Shown: one piece after another, positions 29,701 through 37,274 of the stretch
Numbering within the stretch: position 1 is the stretch's first letter
How the letters are laid out: every line of letters starts with the position of its first letter
Made by a program: the position numbers and the translations under genes
Source: Neobacillus niacini
GTDB lineage: Bacteria; Bacillota; Bacilli; Bacillales; Cytobacillaceae
Reading direction: 5' to 3'
Length of the DNA stretch: 64,000 bases
NCBI RefSeq assembly: GCF_030817595.1
Contig: NZ_JAUSZN010000001.1
Coordinates: forward strand, 2,240,001 to 2,304,000
Notes under the pieces: model-generated
Database searches by the model: none
What the model saw: the letters and a program-made list of their open reading frames with translations, nothing else
What the model was told of the DNA's origin: nothing

Positions 29701-31050
29701 AACGTTCCCGGCATAAGTATATCCATCATCAACATTTGTAAATGTAATTCTTGAAATTTGAGCAGTTGAGGGTAATCCCTGGAATAACCCGGTTGCAGTA
29801 TGTACTGCCTTTTTAGCAAATCTAATATCCTGAACGGTGTCAGCGCTTAAATTTATACTGCCGCCATCCACAATTTCATAATCATTGACACCTGAAATAA
29901 CGGCTGTATACGGTACCCCGTCCTGAACATCAGCTTTAAAGGTGTTATCATTTGTATTTACTATAGCTTCAACCGGTGAGAAAAGGCTTACTTCTGGAGG
30001 AGTAAATTTCATTTGTAATTTACTTACATCATAGCTGGAGTCAAAGCCCTTAATATTACCACTAACCGTGACAAGCATGTTAGCTACAACATCAAAGCTA
30101 ACACTTTTTCCTTGCGTAATATCAGAAGTCGATGTACGTACGACCTTGGTTTCATCAGAAATTCTGTAACTGGCTATATTTTTTAACGTGACAATATAAT
30201 CATAGCCCGTTGCGAGAACGGCATTAAAGGAATTGTCTGCATTAGCATTTACAGTTGTCGTATCACCGGTTTTCTGATTCGTAAAATTAAGTGCATAACC
30301 TTCGGTAATATCACTGCCATTTAAATTGACAGATCCACTTACCTTAACTCCAGGAGTCCTCATCACTCTTTGGAAATAAGGTTTTCCACCTTTTTCAGCT
30401 GAAACATAAATTTGATAGGATCCGGAATATTGTGCTGTGAATTCAACCTTTTGTGCAGATGTCGTAAAAGCAGCTGTGCTATCCTGAACCTGTGAAGTAT
30501 CCGGTTTTACTGTAACTGTCGTACCGCTTACACTCACTGCTGCGTGAACAAAGTGAATGGTTTCATCTCCATTACTCGTTCCACCATAAACGGTAATTTT
30601 ATCCCCAGCAACAACATTCTCAAGGGTCAAATACCTTCTCCCGGGACCTCCCGTACCATTTGCGTAATAAACTCCGTTTGCATGATAACCATCATCATAA
30701 CTATACTTTTGACTTCCCCAGAAACCAGAGGAATTTATACCTACGGTAGCACCATCTGACTGATAATAGTATGACCTATCCGTGGTACTTGGATTGGCTA
30801 TGGTTAAATCCCCAAATGCAGTGGTTACAAACGTACCAGATTTAATTGTCGTTTTACTGTCAAGAACATCCGCTGTAATAATGTTGTTGTATAAATCTCC
30901 CGAGGTTTGTATTCCTCCAAGATCCCAAATGTCAATTTTCCTGTCGTTAGATGTATCACTGGCAAATGCAACAACGTTGTTAAATGCCGAGGTAAAAAAT
31001 ATGATGAAAGTCAGTAATATGCTAATCACTTTCTTTGACTTGATTTTCAT
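26053..31050 (-). CDS. Secreted pectin methylesterase / CE12 acetylesterase fusion protein
   Basis: 1665-residue exported protein joining two pectin esterases. Signal peptide to about residue 30; an N-terminal beta domain (35-215); three carboxypeptidase-regulatory-like beta domains (about 230-490, for example VSGSVNLNGSDITEGY); a CE8 pectinesterase beta-helix (about 503-880) with GSQDTLYTGG, the catalytic GNTDYIFGDG near 727 and GRPWGAG near 790; an Ig-like domain; a CE12 SGNH esterase (about 1003-1290) with YLAGDSTVKTY, NGGRSSRSF, FGHNDEANQ near 1073 and ADSTHNN near 1242; two OmpL47-like domains; and the helical tail shared with the 23393 gene. It would remove methyl and acetyl esters so that pectate lyase can act. 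ATG follows GAGAGGGG. Confidence 0.92.
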   Translation of the reverse strand: MKIKSKKVISILLTFIIFFTSAFNNVVAFASDTSNDRKIDIWDLGGIQTSGDLYNNIITADVLDSKTTIKSGTFVTTAFGDLTIANPSTTDRSYYYQSDGATVGINSSGFWGSQKYSYDDGYHANGVYYANGTGGPGRRYLTLENVVAGDKITVYGGTSNGDETIHFVHAAVSVSGTTVTVKPDTSQVQDSTAAFTTSAQKVEFTAQYSGSYQIYVSAEKGGKPYFQRVMRTPGVKVSGSVNLNGSDITEGYALNFTNQKTGDTTTVNANADNSFNAVLATGYDYIVTLKNIASYRISDETKVVRTSTSDITQGKSVSFDVVANMLVTVSGNIKGFDSSYDVSKLQMKFTPPEVSLFSPVEAIVNTNDNTFKADVQDGVPYTAVISGVNDYEIVDGGSINLSADTVQDIRFAKKAVHTATGLFQGLPSTAQISRITFTNVDDGYTYAGNVSNGGYTVSLRDGAYNVTAVGSDNYSTSSHLVINGHDTTKDILFVNNTAPEPLAWVPDLYVGDSSKTNNFSTVKEALDAAARMNPTDEAHRITIHIAPVVYRAQLIIKTPYITLVNSHPNPTSDPSTQVKITWYYGIGYKYYSMGSDGFYNEENAFDKYSKNIASKWGGTVYLTSTATDFKAQNIVFENSFNKYMTDEELADGVELANIPTASTINVDRKSFTDVTSKAATERAAAMIIEGNRAEFVNCSFLGSQDTLYTGGSATNSSYFKNAFIEGNTDYIFGDGNVVFDNATLIFAGYSEKAVGGYITAARDTASHGYLFRNSTVTAGSKNMQASGFFGRPWGAGARVTFLDTKLQSDSIIDPKGWTDMSGPPENAHFAEHNTTYNHSAVDTSQRRAPVLTKAQAAAINVADYFGGWTPSSYKADSDTAPTFKVDPFFTTDDDINIPYVGNTISLGYEFNHPNDNVNDSSLIQWYRVSLDGTETLIHATTAYISKTYKLTSADAGYYIKAVVTPENVNGLKGTKMSIKLDNLVRVGSSGGGGNEIPDGQRVNIYLAGDSTVKTYGPTSDTGGWGEYLQKFFNSDKVNVVNYANGGRSSRSFINEGSLDKIASTIKSGDYLLVQFGHNDEANQSGYLLDRFVSMGAPDANGVYPSIPGVKEATPASLLQQYGAEFYPYTSGTFKWYLQQYIEVARNAGATPILVTPVSRQYFNVDGTIRTHHDATDTTTGTITTSNNAYVKAVEQLGAEQDVKVIDMFELTKESFEKAYKDDPAATNGSSPIAKAVMVPADSTHNNKIGGFYNGASIANEIQDLGYNISNYVIPPVRVGGVDGKNSVQFEVDSHSKVSVYTPDTSGVYTSQLNTYWTAETQALIDRLSAAPVDHTAPVTTSNAPTDWSKDDVTVKLDASDNESGVAETFYSINGSDYVNGTFFTIGSEGDHTVSFYSIDKAGNIEQAHNLHVLIDKTAPVTTSAVTPAQPDGLNGWYIHDVKLSLNVSDKLSGAAKTEYSLDGGNTWKAYTKPITIDKDGKYDVSYRSVDNAGNIEEKQNISINLDANAPTIDMTGVVNDIYNDSVDINPAIELKDNLSGIDNTKTTIALDGKFVENGEIIPLYKLPLGQHEYSVTAYDLAGNVVTQVVKFQTSTSIQSLQELITRFTEAGWIDRNGIAKSLKSKLHAENLAAFLNEVQAQRGKHVSVQYADYLIRDAEYLLSNK

Positions 31051-31249
31051 TCTTGAACCCCTCTCAACTATGGAAGCTTCTTTAGATTACTAGATTACCA
31101 ATACATTAAAATAGTAAATTTCTTACTCCGTTGCATAGCTCTCTAATAGAAATTCAAGAATGAAAACGTTGTTAAAAATAGTGGCCTTTTCTCTCTTTTT
31201 CGCATGTGTCAGTTCCCCCCTCCAAACATTTCTATTACCCACGAATGTA

Positions 31250-31280
31250 ATTATGAAGGTTGACACTATGTCATAGTAAA
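31250..31280 (-). promoter_or_regulatory. MerR-type promoter of the pectinesterase fusion gene, overlapping the merR stop codon
   Basis: -35 TTTACT (31280-31275), 19-bp spacer with TGACA-TAG-TGTCA (31273-31261) and -10 CATAAT (31255-31250), all on the minus strand. The TGA stop of the regulator gene (31273-31271) forms the first half of the dyad, and the -35 box is made of its last codons. A related TGAAAACGTTG sequence (near 31158) lies in the leader and resembles a cre site. Confidence 0.72.
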
Positions 31281-32104
31281 TAATCCAAAGGTTGCATTTC
31301 CGCTATGGGAACACCAACTAGTACATACTGCATTTCCTGTTGATCTTCTATCACATTGGCAATTACAATGCCAATAATGTCCCCATTCATTTTTAAGTTA
31401 TGCTCCTGCATATACTTGAAAGGTTCTTTCAGCAAAGCTTCTTTTACATTTTTTTCGCCATTTACCGGGAGCTTTGCAACACTAATGAGGGATTTTCGTT
31501 TTTCATATCTTTCCGTATATTCATTTTGTTTTATATTATATCTATCCATATGGGCCGTTTTAACAGCCACACCCGCATTTAGAATGAGACGGTCGTTTTC
31601 TACATCTTCTTTTCTAATTAGATAAACCCGCAATACTTCCGGCGACAAATATAAGTGATCCTGGATGGCCGTTACCCTTTGTGGTTCCGTTAATATTTCA
31701 TCCCTCCTTTGATAAAGTACATATGAAAGATCCACGCAATCTCTTATATAGCATAGTTGTTTAATTTCCTCTGCTTTTTTCATTAAAACCAAATCATCAC
31801 TAAGCCTACGTCTTAAATTTGTTAAATAGTTAATTTGTTCGTCAAATTTCTTCATTTGCCTCTCGTATTCAGAGATTAAGCCTGCCATATCACTGTTCTT
31901 CATATTTCCTATTTCGGTATGTGTAAAACCATACTTCCGTAATAGTCTAACATTCATAAACGTTGATAGGTCATCTTCATTGTAATATCGATAATTGCTA
32001 TTTTGAGTTCTTTTGGACTTGATATAACCCATCTTTTCATATCTTCTAATTGTATTTGTTGTAACGTTAAGTACAGTTGCTAATTCACTAATCTTGTATT
32101 TCAT
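31271..32104 (-). CDS. MerR-family transcriptional activator of the pectin genes
   Basis: 277 residues. The N-terminal winged helix reads KISELATVLNVTTNTIRRYE, then MGYIKSKRTQNSNYRYYNEDD, the classical MerR pattern. A long dimerisation helix (about 75-125) follows, with a C-terminal half (about 150-277) like the GyrI-type effector pocket of BmrR/MtaN relatives (FKYMQEHNLKMNGDIIG, VLVGVPIAEM). MerR proteins untwist promoters with 19-20-bp spacers, and two such promoters lie in front of the adjacent pectin genes. An oligogalacturonide or related sugar as ligand is inference. The gene is immediately upstream of, and overlaps the promoter of, the fusion esterase gene. Confidence 0.85.
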   Translation of the reverse strand: MKYKISELATVLNVTTNTIRRYEKMGYIKSKRTQNSNYRYYNEDDLSTFMNVRLLRKYGFTHTEIGNMKNSDMAGLISEYERQMKKFDEQINYLTNLRRRLSDDLVLMKKAEEIKQLCYIRDCVDLSYVLYQRRDEILTEPQRVTAIQDHLYLSPEVLRVYLIRKEDVENDRLILNAGVAVKTAHMDRYNIKQNEYTERYEKRKSLISVAKLPVNGEKNVKEALLKEPFKYMQEHNLKMNGDIIGIVIANVIEDQQEMQYVLVGVPIAEMQPLDYLL

Positions 32105-32227
32105 AAAATCCCCCTTCGGTATAACAATGAGTTGTGATTTTTATATTATATACCAAATATTCTGACATCTTAATATTTCTTGACGCCAATCCTTAATAAT
32201 ATTATTCCTTTGGGCTACGACAATTTA

Positions 32228-32391
32228 ATATATTCTAACTATTGTCTTTATTCAAAAAATACACCTTTCATTACATAAATTGAAAAAAGTCAGAGGTGTA
32301 AAGTAATGAAAGTTTTAGAGAACGTAAGTAAATTCGCCGGCAGTACTTTTGCCGTCTGGGTGCTTTTATTTGCAGCCTTATCGTTTTTTTC
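32228..32391 (+). repeat. Tandem duplication, copy A: leader and 5' end of a BASS transporter gene
   Basis: This stretch matches 35117-35291 (leader plus first 28 codons of the intact transporter) apart from small changes. Copy A has lost about nine bases containing the TATAAT box, so its promoter should be dead. Confidence 0.85.
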
Positions 32392-32488
32392 TTCTAAAAT
32401 TATTGAAATCATAATACCTAAACTCCCTCAATCCCCAATTTCTGCAAAGATATGGGGCTTTTCTTCCGATTGTCTGCATAGATTGTAG
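32306..32488 (+). pseudogene. Truncated BASS-family transporter fragment
   Basis: The first 28 residues (MKVLENVSKFAGSTFAVWVL...) are almost identical to the transporter at 35206, then the match ends abruptly at SFF and an unrelated tail of about 30 residues runs to a stop. Only one of about nine membrane helices is kept. It is the remnant of a duplicated gene whose body was replaced by the two-gene unit that follows. Confidence 0.8.
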
Positions 32489-32542
32489 ACAAGGGTAAGT
32501 GATCTCTCAATTAAAATAGTAAACCAGGAGGGAAATAACCTA

Positions 32543-33463
32543 ATGCAATTTATTGAAGATGTTAAAGATGTGAAATTTAGTTTTTTGGAAAAGCCGCCTA
32601 CGTCGTCGATGACTTATGCTTTTGTTTATGTCAATAATCACAACGAATACTACGCAGTTAAAAATGGAGATCGTTTGTCACGTAGTGAATTACGGATTGG
32701 CAAATATAAAAGGGTTTATACAGTCAATATGCAGCAGCATACCATCACATACAAAGAGGAAGTCCCTTCTGCAACAAGAGGAAGAAGGTTTTCTGTTAAT
32801 CTATTTATCGACATTGCCGTTGAATACCCCGAACGGTTAGTTCAACAAAATGCAGGAGAATTTGGCGACATTATTAACAATAATTTGCCCTTTTGGGTGG
32901 AATCGGAAGCAAGATATTATCCTATTGAAGAAGAGCTTAGTTTTGCCAGGCATATCGAAGAATTTTTTCAAACCTCGCCATTAGTCAAGGTGTTAAGAGA
33001 GGGTGGAATTGTTGTTCGAAATGTTCGTGTTTTAATCCGGCAAGGGATTCGGGACCAACGCCATGACGATGCGATTGCCGATTTAGATCGAAATGCGGAA
33101 CTGTCTGCCTATCAAGAGGCTCTAGACTTGGAGGAAGCACGCCGGATTTCTGCCTCGATTAAAGATGCTCTTCAAGCAGGTGATTTTATCACGGCCGGAA
33201 AGCTTGGAGAAAAGAATGAAATGGCAAAGCGGTTAGTGGAATCGGAGTTTATCCAAAATCAAGCCTTCAAATTTGAGGTTAACAAACAACTTTTCAACTT
33301 AATCAACGATCTCTCTATTGACCAGTTTGAGGCAGAACAAAGATTGGCCAAGCTAAAAAAACTATTCCCGTATCTCCCTGTCAATCTAGAAAACATCAAT
33401 AGAAAAAAACAGATTTCTGGTCCAAAGAGAGAACTTCAATCCTATTTAAATAAAGGAGATTAG
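32543..33463 (+). CDS. Unknown protein of a two-gene unit, possibly SPFH-like
   Basis: 306 residues, soluble, with an N-terminal beta-rich half (about 1-170: SSMTYAFVYVNNHNEYYAV, GRRFSVNLFIDIAVEYPE) and a helical, charged C-terminal half (about 185-300: LDRNAELSAYQEALDLEEAR). The order beta domain then coiled helices, with HIEEFFQTSPLVKVLREGG at the junction, recalls SPFH/band-7 proteins, but there is no membrane anchor, so this is a weak comparison. ATG 32543 follows AGGAGGGAAATAACCTA. Its stop is 5 bp before the next start, so both are cotranscribed. The unit lies inside a broken duplication. Confidence 0.7.
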   Translation: MQFIEDVKDVKFSFLEKPPTSSMTYAFVYVNNHNEYYAVKNGDRLSRSELRIGKYKRVYTVNMQQHTITYKEEVPSATRGRRFSVNLFIDIAVEYPERLVQQNAGEFGDIINNNLPFWVESEARYYPIEEELSFARHIEEFFQTSPLVKVLREGGIVVRNVRVLIRQGIRDQRHDDAIADLDRNAELSAYQEALDLEEARRISASIKDALQAGDFITAGKLGEKNEMAKRLVESEFIQNQAFKFEVNKQLFNLINDLSIDQFEAEQRLAKLKKLFPYLPVNLENINRKKQISGPKRELQSYLNKGD

Positions 33464-33468
33464 CGATT

Positions 33469-34206
33469 GTGGAATCTATTTTAAACCAGCTGTTTTGGAT
33501 TTGGTCACTAATTACTGTCCTGCCGGAATGGATGCGTCTTTTTTTGGCTCTTTTTGTGCTCTTGCAACTCGCAAGGCTGATATTGTTGTACATTTTTCCT
33601 CCCTTCTTAAACTTGTTGTGCCGTTTGTTGAAAAAGATGATATATCTAATTTCTCACCCAATTATGGCACTTCTTTCCACGATGCAAAGACGGCGGAGAG
33701 AAGCAGGAATAGCTGGCATACCTGTTTGGATAGAAATCATTGAAGTAATGTTTGCCTTGTTCGAAAATTTTCTCAACAAAATGATTGAGCTTTTTACGAA
33801 ACGGAAAAGGATTAAGAGCAGGATTAAAAGATGGACCTTCTATGCTGCCACAGCTGTAGTGATTTTGCTAACTGCTGCCATCATGAACAATCCAAATGAG
33901 TGGTATACACAAAAATGGAAGAAAGCGGAGGTTTGGTTAAACCAAGAACATGTGCACGTACAAGCATCTGGGGCTTCCCCTGATCAAAAAAAATTAATTT
34001 TAAATAAGAAATATGAAGATGGTGGAAATATTCGTGAAGCTCCCGCACTAACTGCGCCCCGTTTATACACGATCACAAATGGAGAAATCCTACACTTTTT
34101 GAATGAAGAACAAGTAGATTCCAAAGGAATAAAGTGGCTAAAGGTTCAAACGACAAACGGGATCGAAGGCTGGATATCGGCATTGATAGTCATGGAAAAA
34201 CAATAA
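33469..34206 (+). CDS. Membrane protein with C-terminal bacterial SH3 domain
   Basis: 245 residues starting at GTG, seven bases after AAGGAG. Hydrophobic segments at about 8-48, a basic loop (MQRRRREAG), an amphipathic stretch (VWIEIIEVMFALFENFL), a basic patch KRKRIKSRIKR and a further membrane segment (about 123-143) lead to an outside SH3b-like domain (about 180-242: GNIREAPALTAPRLYTI, GIKWLKVQTTNGIEGWIS). SH3b domains bind peptidoglycan or peptides outside the cell. With the upstream gene it forms a compact unit, maybe a cytoplasmic partner plus a membrane sensor; the role is unknown. Confidence 0.72.
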   Translation: MESILNQLFWIWSLITVLPEWMRLFLALFVLLQLARLILLYIFPPFLNLLCRLLKKMIYLISHPIMALLSTMQRRRREAGIAGIPVWIEIIEVMFALFENFLNKMIELFTKRKRIKSRIKRWTFYAATAVVILLTAAIMNNPNEWYTQKWKKAEVWLNQEHVHVQASGASPDQKKLILNKKYEDGGNIREAPALTAPRLYTITNGEILHFLNEEQVDSKGIKWLKVQTTNGIEGWISALIVMEKQ

Positions 34207-34223
34207 ATTAGAATAACTTAAAT

Positions 34224-34264
34224 AAGGAGAGTTGACATCTACGAGAATGGTCCGCTCTCCTTTT
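34224..34264 (+). terminator. Terminator of the two-gene unit
   Basis: AAGGAGAG (34224-34231) pairs with CTCTCCTT (34255-34262) with T residues after it, 18 bp past the stop of the SH3 protein. Confidence 0.75.
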
Positions 34265-34409
34265 ATAAAACTCTCCCAATTTATCAAAATGTGAAACGGC
34301 CAATCACAACCCTATCCTCACTCTTTCATGGTCAGACTACGACTTTTCCCCAAGCATATTTACCTGCAAAGAGCTCCTTTATAACCTAGTACTTATCAAT
34401 TCAGAGTGC

Positions 34410-34610
34410 TTACTCTTTTTCTGTTATGTACCATCCATCAGGCTTTTTCTCTATATGGAATATATCTTCATCGAATTTTTTTCGGAGCATTCTATATTCT
34501 TCATTTTCTATTTTAATTTTGGCTACTATGACTTTTTTTAACGTAATTTCAGGTTTCTTGACTTCTATAACCAAATCGTTAATCATAAAAAACGTTCGTT
34601 GATATCTCAT
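34410..34610 (-). CDS. Small conserved protein, duplicated copy A
   Basis: 66 residues, very charged: MRYQRTFFMINDLVIEVKKP then KIKIENEEYRMLRKKFDED and KPDGWYITEKE. No cysteine and no membrane segment. ATG follows AGGAAGTGGAGT. A second copy with only six changed residues lies at 37074-37274, and both frames are kept, so the protein is probably functional. No known family recognised. Confidence 0.7.
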   Translation of the reverse strand: MRYQRTFFMINDLVIEVKKPEITLKKVIVAKIKIENEEYRMLRKKFDEDIFHIEKKPDGWYITEKE

Positions 34611-34737
34611 ACTCCACTTCCTCTCCTGTTTCTATTATTTACGTATAGAATTGGCCAAAAATTATTAAATTCCTTGTAAATTTTTCATAAAAGTCGTCCT
34701 CGCCTCAAATGTTCATAAACAGACCGGATGAAATGAA

Positions 34738-34866
34738 TCAGACTTGCACAGTTAAAGTGTACAATATGGCTGAATTACAAACAATTGAACTACCGCCATA
34801 AAAGCAACCGTATCCATAACCGCCACATCCACCGCCATATTCGGAACCACAATTTTTCGCCACCAC
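34738..34866 (-). CDS. Possible Gly/Cys/Tyr-rich small protein (YjcZ-like N-terminus)
   Basis: A 42-codon frame from GTG 34866 reads VVAKNCGSEYGGGCGGYGYG then CFYGGSS and a hydrophobic tail NSAILYTLTVQV. The Gly-Tyr-Cys part resembles the head of YjcZ-type sporulation proteins, but their conserved hydrophobic ALIVVLFILL segment is not present. An 11-bp tandem duplication (AGATAGTACGC twice, 34871-34892) separates AGAGGAG from the start, which could have disabled it. The remaining 34870-35116 gap shows no other gene. Confidence 0.35.
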   Translation of the reverse strand: MVAKNCGSEYGGGCGGYGYGCFYGGSSIVCNSAILYTLTVQV

Positions 34867-35136
34867 CCGTACTATCTGCGTACTATCTCCTCTTATGTTA
34901 TTTTAAAAAGCAAGGATGGATTGGATTATCATCATAAATTGGGATAAATCCGCGGTTTGACTACAAATACATAAAAACGTTTCTATAACTCTATTATATT
35001 TTCAAACTGATTATCTCACCAGTGTGGACACCAATCTTGTTTAATCACACTTTTTGGCTGTCTTCTTTATTCGTTCTATCGGTTCAAACATTTAGATAAT
35101 ATATCGCTGGTTTGTGGTAATTCAATATTCTAACTA

Positions 35137-35165
35137 TTGTCTTTATTCAAAAAGTACTCTATAAT
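35137..35165 (+). promoter_or_regulatory. Sigma-A promoter of the BASS transporter gene
   Basis: TTGTCT (35137-35142), 17-bp spacer, TATAAT (35160-35165). The duplicated leader at 32228 keeps the -35 box but lacks the -10 box. Confidence 0.75.
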
Positions 35166-35205
35166 ACTTTTCATTACATAAATTCAAAAGTCAGAGGTGT
35201 ATAAA

Positions 35206-36177
35206 ATGAAAGTTTTAGAGAAAGTAAGCCAATTCGCTGGCAGTACCTTTGCCGTCTGGGTGCTATTATTTGCAGCCTTATCGTTTTTTTGGCCATCCGC
35301 ATTTACGTGGATCGCACCACATATTTCACTCCTTCTAGGAATTATTATGTTTGGAATGGGACTAACCTTGTCTGCAGGAGATTTTAAGGAAGTTTTCAGA
35401 CGTCCAAAGGATGTGGCAATCGGAGTTATTGGTCAATTTTTAATTATGCCTGGTCTTGCCTTTTTACTAGCAAAAGGATTACAATTACCTCCTGAAATTG
35501 CTGTAGGAGTCATTTTAGTAGGTTGCTGTCCAGGAGGGACTTCATCTAATGTTATGACTTTCTTAGCGAAAGGTGATGTTCCCCTAAGTGTAACCATTAC
35601 CTCAGTGACAACACTACTAGCGCCTGTGGTAACACCAGCACTTATTTTATTACTTGCAAGCGAATGGATTCCTGTAGAACCAGGTAGCCTATTTGTTTCC
35701 ATTGTAAAAATTGTGATTGTACCTATCGTCCTAGGGCTAATCATTAAGAAATTGTTTAATCGACAAGCACAGGCAAGTGTAAAGGTCCTTCCGCTTGTAT
35801 CGATTATAGGAATTGTTTCGATTGTAGCCGCAGTAGTATCTGTTAACCAACAAAATATTGCTAAAACGGGGTTAATCATCTTTGCTGTTGTTATCCTCCA
35901 TAATGTACTTGGCTATTTACTTGGCTATTTCTTTGGAAAGTTATTCAAGATGGACTTATCGAAGAAAAAAGCAGTTGCAATTGAAGTTGGAATGCAAAAC
36001 TCCGGCTTAGGTGCTGCTATTGCTTCAGCCCATTTCTCACCATTATCAGCTGTACCGAGTGCTATTTTCAGTGTTTGGCATAATATATCTGGTCCAATTT
36101 TAGCAACCATATTTAATCGGATGGATAACAATAAGCCGCTCGATGCGGATTCAAAAAATACATCATTAACAAACTAG
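35206..36177 (+). CDS. BASS-family (bile acid:sodium symporter-like) transporter
   Basis: 323-residue integral membrane protein with nine or ten hydrophobic helices. Family signatures: FGMGLTLSAGDFKEVFRRP near 50, VGCCPGGTSSNVMTFLAKGD near 108, and EVGMQNSGLGAAIASAHFSP near 262. The bacterial branch includes pantothenate-precursor (PanS) and pyruvate/keto acid importers, so an organic acid is the likely cargo; bile salts are improbable. ATG 35206 is used because AGAGGTG lies just ahead; a GTG three codons earlier overlaps that site. It has its own promoter and terminator. Confidence 0.88.
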   Translation: MKVLEKVSQFAGSTFAVWVLLFAALSFFWPSAFTWIAPHISLLLGIIMFGMGLTLSAGDFKEVFRRPKDVAIGVIGQFLIMPGLAFLLAKGLQLPPEIAVGVILVGCCPGGTSSNVMTFLAKGDVPLSVTITSVTTLLAPVVTPALILLLASEWIPVEPGSLFVSIVKIVIVPIVLGLIIKKLFNRQAQASVKVLPLVSIIGIVSIVAAVVSVNQQNIAKTGLIIFAVVILHNVLGYLLGYFFGKLFKMDLSKKKAVAIEVGMQNSGLGAAIASAHFSPLSAVPSAIFSVWHNISGPILATIFNRMDNNKPLDADSKNTSLTN

Positions 36178-36180
36178 ATA

Positions 36181-36231
36181 ACCACACCTTCATTGTTGGA
36201 AATCAACAACCACATGAAGGTGTGGTTTTTT
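36181..36231 (+). terminator. Terminator of the BASS transporter gene
   Basis: ACCACACCTTCAT pairs with ATGAAGGTGTGGT, with an inner GTTG/CAAC pair, followed by six T. Confidence 0.93.
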
Positions 36232-37073
36232 GAAATTGTCAAAAGGGTATCTTGTTGTACACACAAGTAACTGATAAATCAAGTTTTCTTTTTTTCTAAT
36301 ATTTCCTCGTGATTTGTAATCTAAAAAAATGGCACCAAGCATGGCGCCACTTAGACCTTAATTTATAACCTGAAATCCACAATTAAAATTAAATTTACTC
36401 CATTGCGCTAGAATGGACATACCTCGTTCCTTGGCAGCCTTAGCCACTTTATCCGACTACTTAATACAGCTAGACCTCAAGCTAATAGATGTTTATGATT
36501 TTGAATCTAGTAATAGATTAATTGAGAAATTTTAAGAGAAGAAGTATTTATGTAAATACTCAGTAAACTATTGATAAAGAATTGTAAATAGTAGAGTATT
36601 TCTGATGCGCTAAAAGACATCCCATCCGACTGAGCCAGTGAAGGATTGCTCATACAGTTCAATATGAGCAGAACATGATCAGTTGGCTCTTCAGTTACAA
36701 TCAACCAAGGGTTCGAAACACTTCATCCCGAACGGTTGCCTTTTTTGTACTCATTCCATTACATTATCCAAGTTTATACTTACGAATTACTTTTTGCATA
36801 AAAATAGCCGAACCGGCACTCATGCCTCAAGCAGTTTTGAAGAATGCTAGCAACTGTTTTATTAAAAATAAAATTTAAGTAACTAGAGCCCTGTTTTGAT
36901 ATGGTTTAATTATAAACCAGTAATCAAGATGGCGAGGTACAATTAGTAATTGCGTTAAAACCCCTATAAACTGCAACTGTAATCAGGGTAGAATTTATAA
37001 CTTTTACGAGACTGTGTAGGTGTTAGTTTATTCCAAACACCGAAACATTCTGGTATTTATCCATTCAGAGTGC
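36232..37073. other. Intergenic region, no clear gene
   Basis: About 840 bp. A hairpin GGCACCAAGCATGGCGCC lies at 36331-36348. A 65-codon minus-strand frame (36704-36507) starts LIVTEEPTDHVLLILN with no ribosome binding site and looks like debris of an older gene. The rest is AT-rich without signals I can name. Confidence 0.5.
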
Positions 37074-37274
37074 TTACTCTTTTTCTGTGTTGTACCATCC
37101 TTCAGGCTTTTTCTCAATATGGAATAAATCTTCATCGAATTTTTTTCGGAGCATTCTATATTCTTCATTTTCTATTTTAATTTTGGTTACTATGATTTTT
37201 TTTAGCGTTATTTCAGGTTTCTTGACTTCAATGACCAAATCATTAATCATAAAAAACGTTCGTTGATATCTCAT
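37074..37274 (-). CDS. Small conserved protein, duplicated copy B
   Basis: 66 residues, paralogue of the protein at 34410 with changes such as VIVAKIKI to IIVTKIKI and WYITEKE to WYNTEKE. The upstream 45 bp, including the ribosome binding site, also match. The distance to the transporter copy (about 0.9 kb) and the order are those expected of a tandem duplication of transporter plus small gene. Confidence 0.7.
   Translation of the reverse strand: MRYQRTFFMINDLVIEVKKPEITLKKIIVTKIKIENEEYRMLRKKFDEDLFHIEKKPEGWYNTEKE

Noticed and set aside
36507..36878. Frames on both strands (36507-36704 minus, 36675-36878 plus)
   Set aside because: No start signals; at most fossil coding sequence.
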